Assembly: GCA_023955635.1 (NCBI GenBank)
Contig: JAMXHR010000016.1
Location: forward strand, 434,001-498,000
Source of the DNA: Methanosarcina sp. ERenArc_MAG2
Lineage (GTDB): Archaea; Halobacteriota; Methanosarcinia; Methanosarcinales; Methanosarcinaceae
Length of the DNA: 64,000 bases
Reading direction: 5' to 3'
The notes beneath the pieces are model-generated. The model did not search any database and was not told where the DNA came from. It was given only the letters and a program-made list of their open reading frames with translations. The position numbers and the translations under genes are program-made. Below are positions 38,002 through 47,836 of this stretch, piece after piece (the stretch's first letter is position 1; every line of letters begins with the position of its first letter).

Positions 38002-39349
38002 TTGAGCGAGCTTGAAAAACTGATAAATCTTGCAAAAAATGCAGCCGAGAAAATCCGGAAATACAGATTTGTACGTATAGTCTCACATAATGATGCAGAC
38101 GGGCTAACTTCAGCCGGGATAATGGCCCAGGCCCTGTTGAGGGCAGGCATCCGTTTCCAGCTTTCGATAGCTGGAAGGCTGGACGAAACTGTGATTGAAG
38201 AGGTGAACAGAAGCATTTCCCAGGGAGAACTTGTTATTTTCTGCGATATGGGTAGCGGGCAGCCTGAACTCATAGGTAAAGTGGCAGCTGACGTTATAGT
38301 GCTTGACCACCATAAACCAGTAGGGCAATCTCCGGCAAAGGCAGTTGTAAACGCCCATATGGTGGGGATCGACGGGGCTACTGACATTTCGGCTTCCGGC
38401 ACCTGCTATCTGGTAGCCAGAGAACTGGCAGCAGAGAATGTTGACCTTGCAGGACTGGCTATTGCAGGCGCAGTCGGAGACAGGCAGCTTTTTCGCACGG
38501 CTAATGCCTTCATTCTGGAAGAGGCCTTAAAAACAGGGGTCGTATCTGTCCGGAAAGGACTGAAAGTAGGAGATGGAGACCTTGCAGACGTACTTACATA
38601 CAGTACCGAACCTTTTCTGGACATAACCGGTTATCCTGAAAAAGTTAAAGAATTTCTGAATCATCTAGAGCTTTCAGGAAATATTGAGAACCTATCTGAA
38701 GAAGAAGTATCCAGGCTTGTTAATGCTGTCGCCCTGAAACTTGTCAGGCAGGCAAGCCCTGAAGCTATTGAAGCTGTCATAGGAGAAGTTTTACTCCTGA
38801 ACCGAGAGCTCGTGAAAAATGTTTATGATTTTATCTCTATTCTTAACGCATGCGGTAAGCATAAAGTCTATGGGCTGGCTCTGTCTCTCTGTCTAAAAAG
38901 TCGGGGGTTGCCGATGAAGCCCTCTCTCTTACAAAAGAACATGATAAAAAACTTGCCCTGAATATCCGGGAAAATGTAGAAAAAATTCGAAAAGGGAGAG
39001 CATCTGGTACATCACCACTATTGAAGCCCTTTCTACCGGAAGCCTTGCAAGCACTGTTGTCCGTTATCTTCATCCCGAACTCCCCTTCATCTGCATAAAC
39101 GAATCCGAAGGTATCCTGAAAATCTCAGCAAGAGGGACTCGCGAACTTGTTTCCCAGGGTCTGGACCTCGCCTTCGCTCTGAGGGAAGCGGCAGGCGCAG
39201 TCGGTGGAGGAGGAGGTGGACACAGTGTAGCTTCAGGAGCTGCAATTCCCATTGGGAGTGCAGAAGAATTTCTGAGCATTGCAGACCGAATCATAGGGGA
39301 TCAGCTCCGAAAGGCACGTAAAGGAAAGCAAAATAAAAATCAAAAATGA
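38002..39349 (+). CDS. DHH-family phosphoesterase (archaeal RecJ-like), two frame breaks
   Basis: TTG start at 38002 with GTGATGG upstream. The DHH core is clear: VRIVSHNDADGLTSAGI (motif I), ELVIFCDMGSGQ (II) and DVIVLDHHKPVG (the DHH motif). The frame stops at 38961. Restoring one G in G5 (38903-38907) gives KSRGVADEALSLTKEHDKKL, and one G in G3 (38994-38996) gives RKGESIWYITTIEALSTGSL. The DHHA1 domain then follows with AAGAVGGGGGGHSVASGAAI and an end at 39349, about 449 residues. Archaeal members are GINS-associated (GAN) or related single-strand nucleases. In many euryarchaea this gene lies between rps15 and pcc1; pcc1 follows here but rps15 is absent upstream. Confidence 0.85.
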
Positions 39350-39430
39350 AAATACAGCAAAACGCAACGGAAATAAGAAAGCAAAACGAGTAAAGATATG
39401 AAAAGCTGGCAAAAAATATGAGGGGTGCTT

Positions 39431-39670
39431 ATGAAGATTACAGGTACAATTGAATTTCCGGATTCCGAATCAAGAAAGTCTGCTGCCAGAATCCTGCAAG
39501 CTCTTTCTCCGGATAATCTTAGAAGCATGGAAAGCGAGATCAGTGATGAGAGAGTTGCTGTTTTGTTTCACTCTGAGAAAATCGGCTCCCTTCTCGCAAC
39601 TATTGATGACTTTCTCATGAATGTTAAAATCGGGGAAGGAATCGAACAGGCTCTGGAAAAAAAGAGCTAA
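39431..39670 (+). CDS. pcc1: KEOPS complex subunit Pcc1
   Basis: 79 residues from the ATG at 39431 (GAGGGGTG upstream; a GTG at 39425 overlaps it). The sequence KITGTIEFPDSESRKSAARI, RSMESEISDERVAVLFHSEK, then SLLATIDDFLMNVKIGEGI matches Pcc1. Pcc1 is the dimerisation subunit of KEOPS, which makes the universal t6A37 tRNA modification with Kae1/Bud32. It lies 81 nt after the DHH gene, the usual archaeal order. Confidence 0.88.
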   Translation: MKITGTIEFPDSESRKSAARILQALSPDNLRSMESEISDERVAVLFHSEKIGSLLATIDDFLMNVKIGEGIEQALEKKS

Positions 39671-39752
39671 ACTCCGGGAAAGCTGAATTTGTTTTCCTGC
39701 TTTTTCCCTTTCTTTTCCTTTATCCTTTTTCCCTTCCCTTCTTTCTCCCTTT

Positions 39753-41975
39753 TCAGTCAACTGAGCCTTCTCGCCAGAGCGATATAAGCTCTTTGAGCCT
39801 CTCGTCCGTGAGTTTTGCTTCTGTTTCAGGGATTTGCAGTCCACTGCGATAGATATGGATAGCCTCCTGCAGTTCCTCAGTGCTTATGTTTTCCCCTTCC
39901 TGAGAAGCCAAATTTTTCCAGGGGTTCCAGGCGCGAACTGTCCAGTTCCAGCTATGAATTACTTTTTCGTTTCCGGTTCTGACAAGTGCGGTAACATTAT
40001 AAAAACCTGGGGAACGTATATTGTCCGAATATAAACTATTCTTAACGCGGGATTCGGAGCTTCTTTTTTCTCCATTAAGGTACCAGCTTACATCGCAGGC
40101 GTAGTTTGTGCTGAGATCAAACTCCTGGTTCTCTCCTTCATAAGTTGTAATATCTTTTCTCGGGTTGGCTGAATTAATCGAAAGAGAAGCTACTGTAATG
40201 TAATTACGTTTTGTCTCGGAGTCAAGCGCTTTACTGTTGCTGATACTCAGTGAGACAGTATAATTACCGTAAGAGCCATAAGTATAGGTTGGGTTTCGGG
40301 CGGTCGAGTCTGTTTTTCCATCTCCGTTCATGTCCCATTCCCATGAAATGGCATTTTTGGAAAGGTCTGTGAACTGAACCGTGAGGGGATACATCCCACC
40401 TGTAATATTTGAGGAAAAATCAGCTTCAGGAAGTTCATCAGTAGTTGTGAAAGCTTTTATGCAGAGATTTGCTTCCGAGTTGCTGGATATGTCTTCCCAC
40501 CTGACCCCGTTAGAGCTCACATAACTTTCTCCGGGATTGGCCCGTGCGTTGCTGCTGTAACTGACGACAGGCTGTTCGACTGCAAGAGGGCCTGGAGCAG
40601 AAGGGTTACTGAATTTTATGACTACTGAAAATTTCTCTCCTGCACTGATGGGCACTGCCGAATTCAACACATGCGTATGATATCCGGGAAAAAGATATCC
40701 GCCGTTTTCCTGTGCAATAAATACCTTTTCCGAATTAACAGGGCCGGAAACAGGGTTTTTGTAGATATATATCTCGTAAGCCGTACCACGATCTGTAGTA
40801 TAAAATCCTATGGCCCTGAGGATTTCATTCCTTTCCGCGGTAAAGATATTGCCACCCCAGGCAATCGAACTGCCTGGGTATTCTTTTGATACTATCCACC
40901 CGAGAGGGTCATACTGGTAAACATGATCATAATTATTCTGCCCCTCAGCTGTGAATACGGCATTTTCGTCGTATCCGAGTTTAAGGTCATAATAAGAAAT
41001 ATAAAAGTAGCCGTCTTCACCCCAGTTTTCACCCCAACTGTTCTTCACTATAAAAGCTCCGTCTCCTGGCGGAACCTGCTTAAACAAATTCCTGTCAAAA
41101 GAATCATTCCAGCCCACAATGGTTGCAGCATGATTGACAGTCAGGCTCCTGGTGTATTGATAGGCGTGATTTTTTTCCTGATAATAATCCTGATTCCAGT
41201 ACAGTGTTGAGTACACGGCCCCATATTCCATAATTGCTCTTTTGAGAATCTCATTGTCCAGAGGCCCTGTCCTTCCAGGCAAGAAAAGTACCTCCTGTAC
41301 ATGCTTCTGTACGGGAAGTCCTGTGGGCGAATAGGCAGACGACTCATTATAAGGATCTTCAAATTCGTTTACAGGCCCGCTCCAGCGGGAAAGGTATGCA
41401 GCTGATATGAATGCGTTTCCGCCGTCATCCGAAGTTAGATCGAAACCTTCTGGATAGCTCTTTGAGACAAGATTTTTCATGTTGTTTTCGGAAAAGTCAT
41501 AGCTTTTTTCTTCAGCTCCCAGAATATAAGATTCAAGAGACGCCATGCTTGAAAAAGCCCAGCAGCTTCCGTCTTTTCCCTGGTTCTTTGCATCTGTTAC
41601 TTTTCCTTCGTTGCGCAGATCATAAACAGCCGGAAGTTCTGAGCCTGAAGCTCTCAACAAAAGCTTTTCTTCAGGCTTTGCAAGTCCTGACATGTTCACA
41701 GGCGAAGGCTTATATCCTGTGCCTGAAACGTGTCCGTAACTATTCCCCAAAGAAACAAGTTCAATCGGGCTAGGCTGCCATAATTCCAAAAAGTTGGGGT
41801 TCATTGGTGCCGTTTCAATCAATGATTCAGTAGAAAATGTATCGTTCTGCGGCAGTTCATAGTTTTCTATATTTCCGGCCGCAAAACCCGTGCCCGGTAA
41901 ACAAGAAATCAAGACAATAAATACAAGCAGAGAGGATTTGATTTTCTTAAGCTGAGAGTATTTTATTCTTTTCAA
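39753..41975 (-). CDS. Secreted papain-like (C1A) cysteine protease with PKD domain
   Basis: 740 residues from the TTG at 41975, preceded by GGAGG. Signal peptide: SSLLVFIVLISCLPGTGFAA. The peptidase domain (~115-345) has the catalytic Cys in KNQGKDGSCWAFSSMAS, His in LTVNHAATIVGW, and Asn in FIVKNSWGENWGEDGY. A beta-rich region follows (~345-510, with HTHVLNSAVPISAGEKFSVV), then a PKD domain (EADFSSNITGGMYPLTVQF; SWEWDMNGDG) at ~515-595, and a last Ig-like domain. The protein is exported and probably stays at the cell surface, where it degrades proteins or processes surface components. It has no C-terminal sorting helix. Confidence 0.88.
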   Translation of the reverse strand: MKRIKYSQLKKIKSSLLVFIVLISCLPGTGFAAGNIENYELPQNDTFSTESLIETAPMNPNFLELWQPSPIELVSLGNSYGHVSGTGYKPSPVNMSGLAKPEEKLLLRASGSELPAVYDLRNEGKVTDAKNQGKDGSCWAFSSMASLESYILGAEEKSYDFSENNMKNLVSKSYPEGFDLTSDDGGNAFISAAYLSRWSGPVNEFEDPYNESSAYSPTGLPVQKHVQEVLFLPGRTGPLDNEILKRAIMEYGAVYSTLYWNQDYYQEKNHAYQYTRSLTVNHAATIVGWNDSFDRNLFKQVPPGDGAFIVKNSWGENWGEDGYFYISYYDLKLGYDENAVFTAEGQNNYDHVYQYDPLGWIVSKEYPGSSIAWGGNIFTAERNEILRAIGFYTTDRGTAYEIYIYKNPVSGPVNSEKVFIAQENGGYLFPGYHTHVLNSAVPISAGEKFSVVIKFSNPSAPGPLAVEQPVVSYSSNARANPGESYVSSNGVRWEDISSNSEANLCIKAFTTTDELPEADFSSNITGGMYPLTVQFTDLSKNAISWEWDMNGDGKTDSTARNPTYTYGSYGNYTVSLSISNSKALDSETKRNYITVASLSINSANPRKDITTYEGENQEFDLSTNYACDVSWYLNGEKRSSESRVKNSLYSDNIRSPGFYNVTALVRTGNEKVIHSWNWTVRAWNPWKNLASQEGENISTEELQEAIHIYRSGLQIPETEAKLTDERLKELISLWREGSVD

Positions 41976-42061
41976 GGTTTTTGGCCTCCGTTGGATTGGC
42001 TCCTGGTTAGCCTGTAGAATTTTTCTCAGAGCTGGCTGGGAAGTAAATCTTCTGTATATTT

Positions 42062-42575
42062 TTTAAATAGTTTGTAGGACTATTATGAAATTAATGTATA
42101 AGTCTCTTTGCAACTTATTATAATTTTTTATTAATATGCCTAACTTAATTCTCTCTCTAAGGCCCTTAAGCAAAGCTAAATTCAGTTGCAGAGACGCGAA
42201 AAAATATACTGCATTCTCAAAGGAAAACAAAATAAATGAGTAAAGAAATGTAGACTTCAAATAGTATTCAAGTCTTCAGTTCCATTTATCCCAGTTTAAT
42301 AACAATTGTCTAATTTTAATATAGTTCCGAATACTCGGTTTAATGGTAATTATTTAATTTTAATAGTGTATCGGATACGCCCGCCTTTTCCGGAATCTTA
42401 CTTGCTGCGCAGAGTTTACTCCTTTTTTCGGCTTTACTTCTTCCGGTTTTACTTCTTCCGGTTTTACTTCTTCCGGTTTTATTTCTTTCAGTTCCACTCT
42501 TCAATTCTTCAGGCTGATGCCTCCAACAGAAAGAAACAATACTTTTGCTTTTCAATATCTTATAGGGCACATTTA
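42062..42575. other. Intergenic with 15-bp tandem repeats
   Basis: About 500 AT-rich nt between the protease gene and the ferritin-like gene. It includes the tandem repeat listed at 42427-42486. Open frames across the repeat on both strands are low complexity and rejected. Confidence 0.5.
42427..42486. repeat. Four tandem copies of a 15-bp unit
   Basis: The unit tccggttttacttct occurs at 42427 (variant), 42442, 42457 and 42472 (variant). Nothing suggests a coding role. Confidence 0.75.
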
Positions 42576-42859
42576 ATGGGGGTGAAAGCCTGCTTTCGGA
42601 AGTACTCGCAGACCTTGAAAATACCAGAGCTGAAGACCTTGACAAAGAAATCCTTAGAGCTGCCATGATTGCAGAACTGGATGCTGTTAATATTTATGAG
42701 CAGGTGGCAAACCTGACGAAAAACGAGGAGATTCGTAAAATCTTGCTTGACATTGCCAGGGAAGAAAAAATCCATGTGGCCATGTTTGAGACCGTGCTTC
42801 TTCAGACTGACCATGAGTTTCTAAAAATCTATGCAGACTATGCGCTGGCTAGAAGGTAA
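42576..42859 (+). CDS. Ferritin-like/rubrerythrin-type short protein, frame break at 42578-42582
   Basis: The ATG at 42576 runs into G5; adding one G gives MGGESLLSEVLADLENTRAE, then DKEILRAAMIAELDAVNIYE, KILLDIAREEKIHVAMFETV and LLQTDHEFLKIYADYALARR, 95 residues. The E-x-x-A...Y-E and E-E-K-x-H motifs are those of two-helix ferritin-like proteins related to encapsulated ferritins, which form a diiron site between subunits. It could oxidise and store iron or reduce peroxide. No encapsulin gene is seen nearby. Confidence 0.7.
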
Positions 42860-43218
42860 AATGTAGATAAAGAGTAAAAGATAAGAGTAATATCTAAAAT
42901 CCCCTGGCACTTATTCATAAATAAAATGTCAGTTGTAAGAGCAACTTTCAGGATTGTCATTAAAACTGCAAATCAGAACTACCGGGCAGGAGAGTATTTG
43001 GATATTTCTAGTTTATGGTGAAGACATACGATTTTTGTTCTCTTCTTTTTTCCATTTTTGTATCTGACCTTTCTCCTTTTGTTTTGATTATTTCTGAAGC
43101 TTTTTCATATGTTTTCTCTAGTTTTTCTCTTCATTTTTACCAAATTGTTTTTACCATCTCATTTTTCCTGCCATCTAAGTCTTTATACTCGTCGAAACCA
43201 TATTTCTATTGATCTTCC

Positions 43219-43673
43219 ATGCTTGAAGAATATGAGATAAAGAGACATTTTATGAAGACTCCTGAGCCGCAAGCAAGTGATTTTAAAAAAATTCCGACAA
43301 ACCTATTTTTGTGGTTCAGCGTCATGACGCACGGAGCCTCCATTATGATTTCCGCCTGGAGATGGATGGTGTTCTTAAAAGTTGGGCTGTGCCGAAGCAG
43401 CCGCCGAAAGAGACAGGCATTAAAAGGCTTGCTATCCAGACCGAAGACCATCCTCTGGCGTATGCTGATTTTGAGGGGGAAATTCCTGCCGGAGAGTACG
43501 GAGCCGGCAAAGTTGAGATCTGGGATAGGGGAACTTTTCAGCTTCTGAAACGTGAGGAAAAAGAGATTGTTGTGACACTTGAAGGAGAAGAATTGAAAGG
43601 AGATTACGTTTTGATCAGGACAAAGTATGGAAAAGGAGAAAAAGGATGGCTCTTCTTTAAAAGGACCGACTGA
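43219..43673 (+). CDS. Stand-alone LigD-type DNA 3'-phosphoesterase, frame break at 43306-43310
   Basis: The ATG at 43219 reads MLEEYEIKRHFMKTPEPQAS and then breaks. One extra T in T5 (43306-43310) continues as PTNLFFVVQRHDARSLHYDF, RLEMDGVLKSWAVPKQPP, HPLAYADFEGEIPAGEYGAG, to GWLFFKRTD, about 151 residues. The Q-x-H-x-A...H-Y-D-F-R-L-E...W-A-V-P motif and the D-F-E-G-x-I-P-x-G-E-Y-G-A-G motif are diagnostic of the PE domain of DNA ligase D, whose Mn2+-dependent activity trims 3' phosphates and ribonucleotides at DNA ends. A free-standing Methanosarcina homolog is known biochemically. It is a repair enzyme. Confidence 0.88.
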
Positions 43674-43804
43674 AAGGCTATTTTCGTGAATGTTCAAACA
43701 GTGCAGGCAACACAAACAGTGCAGGCAACAGCGCAGGCGTTTTTCAGATGGCCGGGTTTCCGGCTCAGACCCTGAGCTTTTTAAACTATTATGAGAATAG
43801 GCAT

Positions 43805-44176
43805 ATGGGGATAATTACGGAAGAAAGGGTAAATATCAATGTTTTTGAAACTGCCGGAGCCAACTGCTGTGTTGCCGCCTGTGACGGGCAGAAGATATAC
43901 GACAGAATTGTAGCTGCTTTCTGCGAAAATAAGAAGGTGGAACTTTCTTTCGCAGGGACGAGTGATCTGACTCCTGCCTTTTTGAATTCGGCAGTGGGAC
44001 AGCTTTACGGAAGTTTTCCTGCAGAATCAATTGAGAGTAACCTCTCATTTACCAATATTTTAGAGGAAGATGAGATTATCCTAAAAAGAGTTATCGAGAG
44101 GGCGAAAACTTATTTCGAGCATGCATACTCCTGCAGGAAAATGCTCAGGGATGCGCTGGGAGGCGAGGATGCCTGA
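43805..44176 (+). CDS. STAS-like domain protein (DUF4325 type)
   Basis: 123 residues from the ATG at 43805 (AGG upstream); an upstream ATG at 43748 is also open. FAGTSDLTPAFLNSAVGQLY is the characteristic STAS-like DUF4325 motif (F-x-G-x-x-x-x-T-x-x-F-L-N-x-A-x-x-x-L). Family members act as small regulatory or anti-anti-sigma-like proteins, often beside phage-related or toxin genes. Its stop overlaps the start of the PIN gene (8 nt), so the two are translationally coupled and probably functionally paired. Confidence 0.75.
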   Translation: MGIITEERVNINVFETAGANCCVAACDGQKIYDRIVAAFCENKKVELSFAGTSDLTPAFLNSAVGQLYGSFPAESIESNLSFTNILEEDEIILKRVIERAKTYFEHAYSCRKMLRDALGGEDA

Positions 44177-44801
44177 AAGAGTACACCGTGCAACTGTTTA
44201 TCCGGTAAGACGCCGCCCAAGACTTCGCGCCGGAAGAGCCAGGCCTGAAAAAACTGTCCCCATCAAGGTCCATTCCGTAGAAAGCTACGATTTTCCCGAA
44301 GGTAAGAGCTACTTCTTTGATACCAATATCTGGCTCTATATTTACGGTCCTATAGGCTGGCCTGACGAAAGGTCGGATGTTTATTCCAGAGCCTTAAAAG
44401 AGATCAAGAATTCAGAAGGTACAATCTACATCAATTGCATGATCATTTCAGAATTCATCAATGCATTTTCGAGAATAGAGTTTAAGCAGCAGTCCGATTT
44501 TACGAGGTACAAAGAGTTTCGAAACTCTCTGAGCTACAGGGCCATTGCCCAGGAAATCGCCTACAACGTAAGGAAAATTCTCAAAAGCACCCTGACCTGT
44601 GACCCTGAATTACAGGTCATAGACCTTCCAGGAGTAATGGACATCTTTGAGCAGGGGAAATACGATTTTAACGACCTTCTCTTTGCACAAATCTGCAGCG
44701 CAAAAGGCCTGGTCTTCGTAACCCATGACAAGGATTTCAGCGAACTTGGAGTCGAGATCCTGACTGCAAATGAGAGGCTGTTAGGTAAGGGAAAAGTGTG
44801 A
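44169..44801 (+). CDS. PIN-domain RNase
   Basis: 210 residues from the ATG at 44169, preceded by GGGAGG. The N-terminal ~45 residues are basic (RRRPRLRAGRARPEK). The PIN domain starts at SYFFDTNIWLYIYGP (first Asp), then CMIISEFINAFSRIEF (Glu), and DFNDLLFAQICSAKGLVFVT followed by HDKDFSELG (two more Asp), so the acidic active site is complete. PIN proteins are Mg2+-dependent RNases, mostly toxins of VapBC pairs. Here the partner would be the STAS-like protein, an uncommon pairing. Confidence 0.8.
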   Translation: MPERVHRATVYPVRRRPRLRAGRARPEKTVPIKVHSVESYDFPEGKSYFFDTNIWLYIYGPIGWPDERSDVYSRALKEIKNSEGTIYINCMIISEFINAFSRIEFKQQSDFTRYKEFRNSLSYRAIAQEIAYNVRKILKSTLTCDPELQVIDLPGVMDIFEQGKYDFNDLLFAQICSAKGLVFVTHDKDFSELGVEILTANERLLGKGKV

Positions 44802-44936
44802 AGAACCAATGGAAAAGGCTGAAGATTTTAGTTCCCTAACTTTAAGGTTTAGGCTTCACAGTAGATTTGAGTGCTTCTTTCAACACAAATGGAGTCTCGG
44901 CGACAAATATAATTATCCAGGTTCCAATTTACTTCT

Positions 44937-47265
44937 ATGTCCAGACAGGCAATAGATTCTGCTGCTCGAATCCTGGGGGCTGTCCCTTCCCTCATCGAGA
45001 AAGGAGATTATACACAGGCATTTGAAAAGGCCGAAAAAGCCCAGAAGCTTGCGGAAAAGGCAAAAGTGCCGAACCTTATCGGCTGGGCGTTGATGGCAAA
45101 GGGTGAAGCTCTGGGTGCTGCCTGCAGGCTGGAAGAAGCCCTGGAGACTTATCAAAGAGCCCTGGGTTTTTCGTCAGATCTTTTTTCGAAGATACAGCAG
45201 ATATTTGTCATCAAGAGCTTCTGTATAATACTATTGGCAAGATTGAAAAAATACTTGAGGAAATTGGCAGCATTACAACAGCAGAGCAGGTATGCAAAAA
45301 GGCAGAAAAATATTTTGAGAAAGCTCTTATAGAATATGAAAGGCTGCTTGCAAATAATCCTGACAATTCTGAGCATCTATTCAATTACGTGAAGACAATG
45401 GTAAATGTCTGGGCCTGTTATGTGGTAGCAGAAGACCTTGAAAAGCAAATCCATCTTGTACCGGGTATCGTGCAGGCTTACGGAAAAATCATTGAGTCCG
45501 ACCCAGAAGACCCTGAAAATTTTATCCTATTTGACAATATTGTAAAAAAATTTGGAGAAGCCTGCCTGGAAGACGGCCGATTTGAAGAGGCAAAACAGGT
45601 TTATGAGCAGGTGCAAGCCGTTTATAAAAATATCCACGAAAAGAATCCGGAAAACATGCTTGCGCTAAATTTCCTGCTTTTCTCCTACGACTACTTTGGA
45701 AAACTTTACGCAGAAATGGAGGAAATGGATAAAGTTGAAGGCTATTACTCTCAGGCACTTGAACTCGCTGAAAAGCAACTCCTGAAAAATCCGGAAGACC
45801 TTTCCATTATCATGAACCGGGGAAAAATCTACCAGGATCTGGGGACTCTCTTTTCCGAAGTCGGAAAGCTCGAAAAAGCAAAGCTCTACTATGAAAAAGC
45901 GCTGGTCAATTTAGAGGGACTAATTGAAAAAAGTTTTGAAGATCCGGACTACAGATACCACCTTGCCAGAGCATTTAATGGGCTTGCTGGAGCCTTTAGG
46001 GATATTTCCAGCGTGGAAGAAGCAAAGCAGTGCTACCTGCATGAAATCGAAATCTATGAATCTCTGATCGGAGCTGAAGTTGATGAGATAGATAACAAGC
46101 TGAGCATCGCCGAGACATTTAACCAGATCGCAAATCTCTATTCGGAAGTCCTGGATGCAGAAAGTTCAAAAGCGTACTATGAAAAGGAAATAGAGATCTA
46201 CGAAAGGCTTTTTCCGAATTCCCTGAAGAAACCGATTACGAACTCTATATTGCGGAGGCTCTCAATCAACTCGGAGACCTTTTCTTTGAAATGGAAGAAA
46301 TAACTGCACGGCAGTACTACGAAAAAGCTCTTGCAATTGCTGAAAAGACAGGAGAACAGGCTCCAAAAGAATATCTTTCCCTATCGGATCTTATCCAGAC
46401 TCTGAAAAACCTTGCAGACCTGAATAAAGTTCATAAGCATTATGAAGCCGCAATTCCTTTTCAGCAGCGTGTACTCAAACTCCAGCTTGATATTCTTGAG
46501 AAGTTTCCGGGGAACTGGATGCATATGCGTGACGTCGGAAACACTTTCAGCGAGATAGGGCTTCTTTTCGAAAAGGTTGGAGATCTAAAACAGGCAGATA
46601 TGTTTCATTCAAAAGCCGTAGAGACTTTTTCAGAAGGTATTTTTGGTGGAGAAGATCCAGCTGAAAGAATACGCCTCGCTACTGAAATCCAGTTGCGTGG
46701 GTATGCCTATCTGAGTTCAAAAAGATATATAAGTGCGAAACAGTACCTGGAACTTGCCCGTAAATACTACGAAAGTATTTCTGAACAGAAACCAACTAAT
46801 TTCCGTGCTCTTGATGGCCTTTTTTCTGTCCTGTATGAGACCGGCCTCCTGCATTACGGCATGGAAAACTTCGAAGAAGCCATAGAAAGCTACAAAACCG
46901 CATTTTTGATCCTGGAAAGATTGATTGAGATTTCTCCGGAAAAATCCGAACCACAGATGAAGACTCCGAAACTGTATATCGGGCTTGGGATGTCATACTC
47001 TGCCCTTAATAAGTACGAAAAATCGAAAGAGGCTTTTGAAAAAGCCCTTGCCCTAAATACAGAGTTCCTTGAAAAAGAACCCGAAAATATTTATTATCTT
47101 GAGGACAGAGCCTTAACTTTAGAAGAATATGCAAACCTGCTTCTCAAAACAGGCAGGGATACCGAAGCTGAGGTATATAAAACAGAGTCTGCAGAAATAT
47201 TCCAAAAGATTGAAGCTAAACAGTCAAATATAATGAAGCTTCGGAGGAACATAGTTGGTTTTTAA
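44937..47265 (+). CDS. Tetratricopeptide-repeat protein, two frame breaks
   Basis: About 777 residues of TPR repeats, with the canonical pattern in, for example, LEKAKLYYEKALVNLEGLIE and KYEKSKEAFEKALALNTEFL. The first frame (ATG 44937) breaks at T6 (45181-45186); one extra T gives SDLFFEDTADICHQELLYNT. The second breaks at T5 (46209-46213); one extra T gives ERLFSEFPEETDYELYIAEA. The three pieces then form one uninterrupted solenoid ending at 47265. Such proteins are common scaffolds in Methanosarcina; the partner is unknown. It follows the PIN gene by 135 nt. Confidence 0.82.
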
Positions 47266-47503
47266 GGAAAATTAAATCCGGGATGTATTTTTATGACATG
47301 CTATTTTCCTACATCCTTATTTTTTGTTAAAAAATTTTCTGCAGTTTTTCCTGTTGAAAATCAATTTATATGGAAGTAGCTATCCTGGTTTTCGTATTCC
47401 TATACAATTTCAAGGTAGAGTTCAATTGCTTCTTTTATTCTCCTGTTTAATTCATCAAGCGTTGAGACGTATATATTAATATCAAAATTACCAATTAATA
47501 TCT

Positions 47504-47710
47504 ATGCGGTTTACAATTAAACTCGAAGAGTCAGAGGAAGGAGGATACACTGCCCAGTGCCTTGAAATTCCTGCCGCTATCAGTGAAGGGGATACTAAGG
47601 AAGAAGCACTTGAAAACATCAAGGAAGCTATCCAGCTTGTTCTGAAAGTAACCAAAGAACAGGCTCAGGTGCTGGGGGAGATTGCCACAGTGAAGGTTTC
47701 GGTTGGCTAA
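47504..47710 (+). CDS. HicB-family protein (orphan antitoxin-like)
   Basis: 68 residues: FTIKLEESEEGGYTAQCLEI, PAAISEGDTKEEALENIKEA, IQLVL. This is the HicB N-terminal fold (E-E-x-G-x-Y-x-x-x-x-x-x-x-P-x-x-x-x-G-D-T-x-E-E-A). No HicA mRNA interferase gene lies on either side and there is no DNA-binding C-terminus, so it is an orphan; many archaea have such copies. Confidence 0.8.
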   Translation: MRFTIKLEESEEGGYTAQCLEIPAAISEGDTKEEALENIKEAIQLVLKVTKEQAQVLGEIATVKVSVG

Positions 47711-47836
47711 ATTGCCTTCAGTTTCCTGTAAAAATCTCATGGCGAAAAGATCAATCCGGATCAGAAATTTCAGTCCGGCATCCGCAAGAGAAATCTTTTA
47801 TAACACTGCGGAAATCTCTTAATTATGGAAGATTAG

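Noticed and set aside
42340..42666. 108-aa minus-strand ORF with RSKTG repeats
   Set aside because: Produced by the 15-bp tandem repeat and antisense to the ferritin-like gene.
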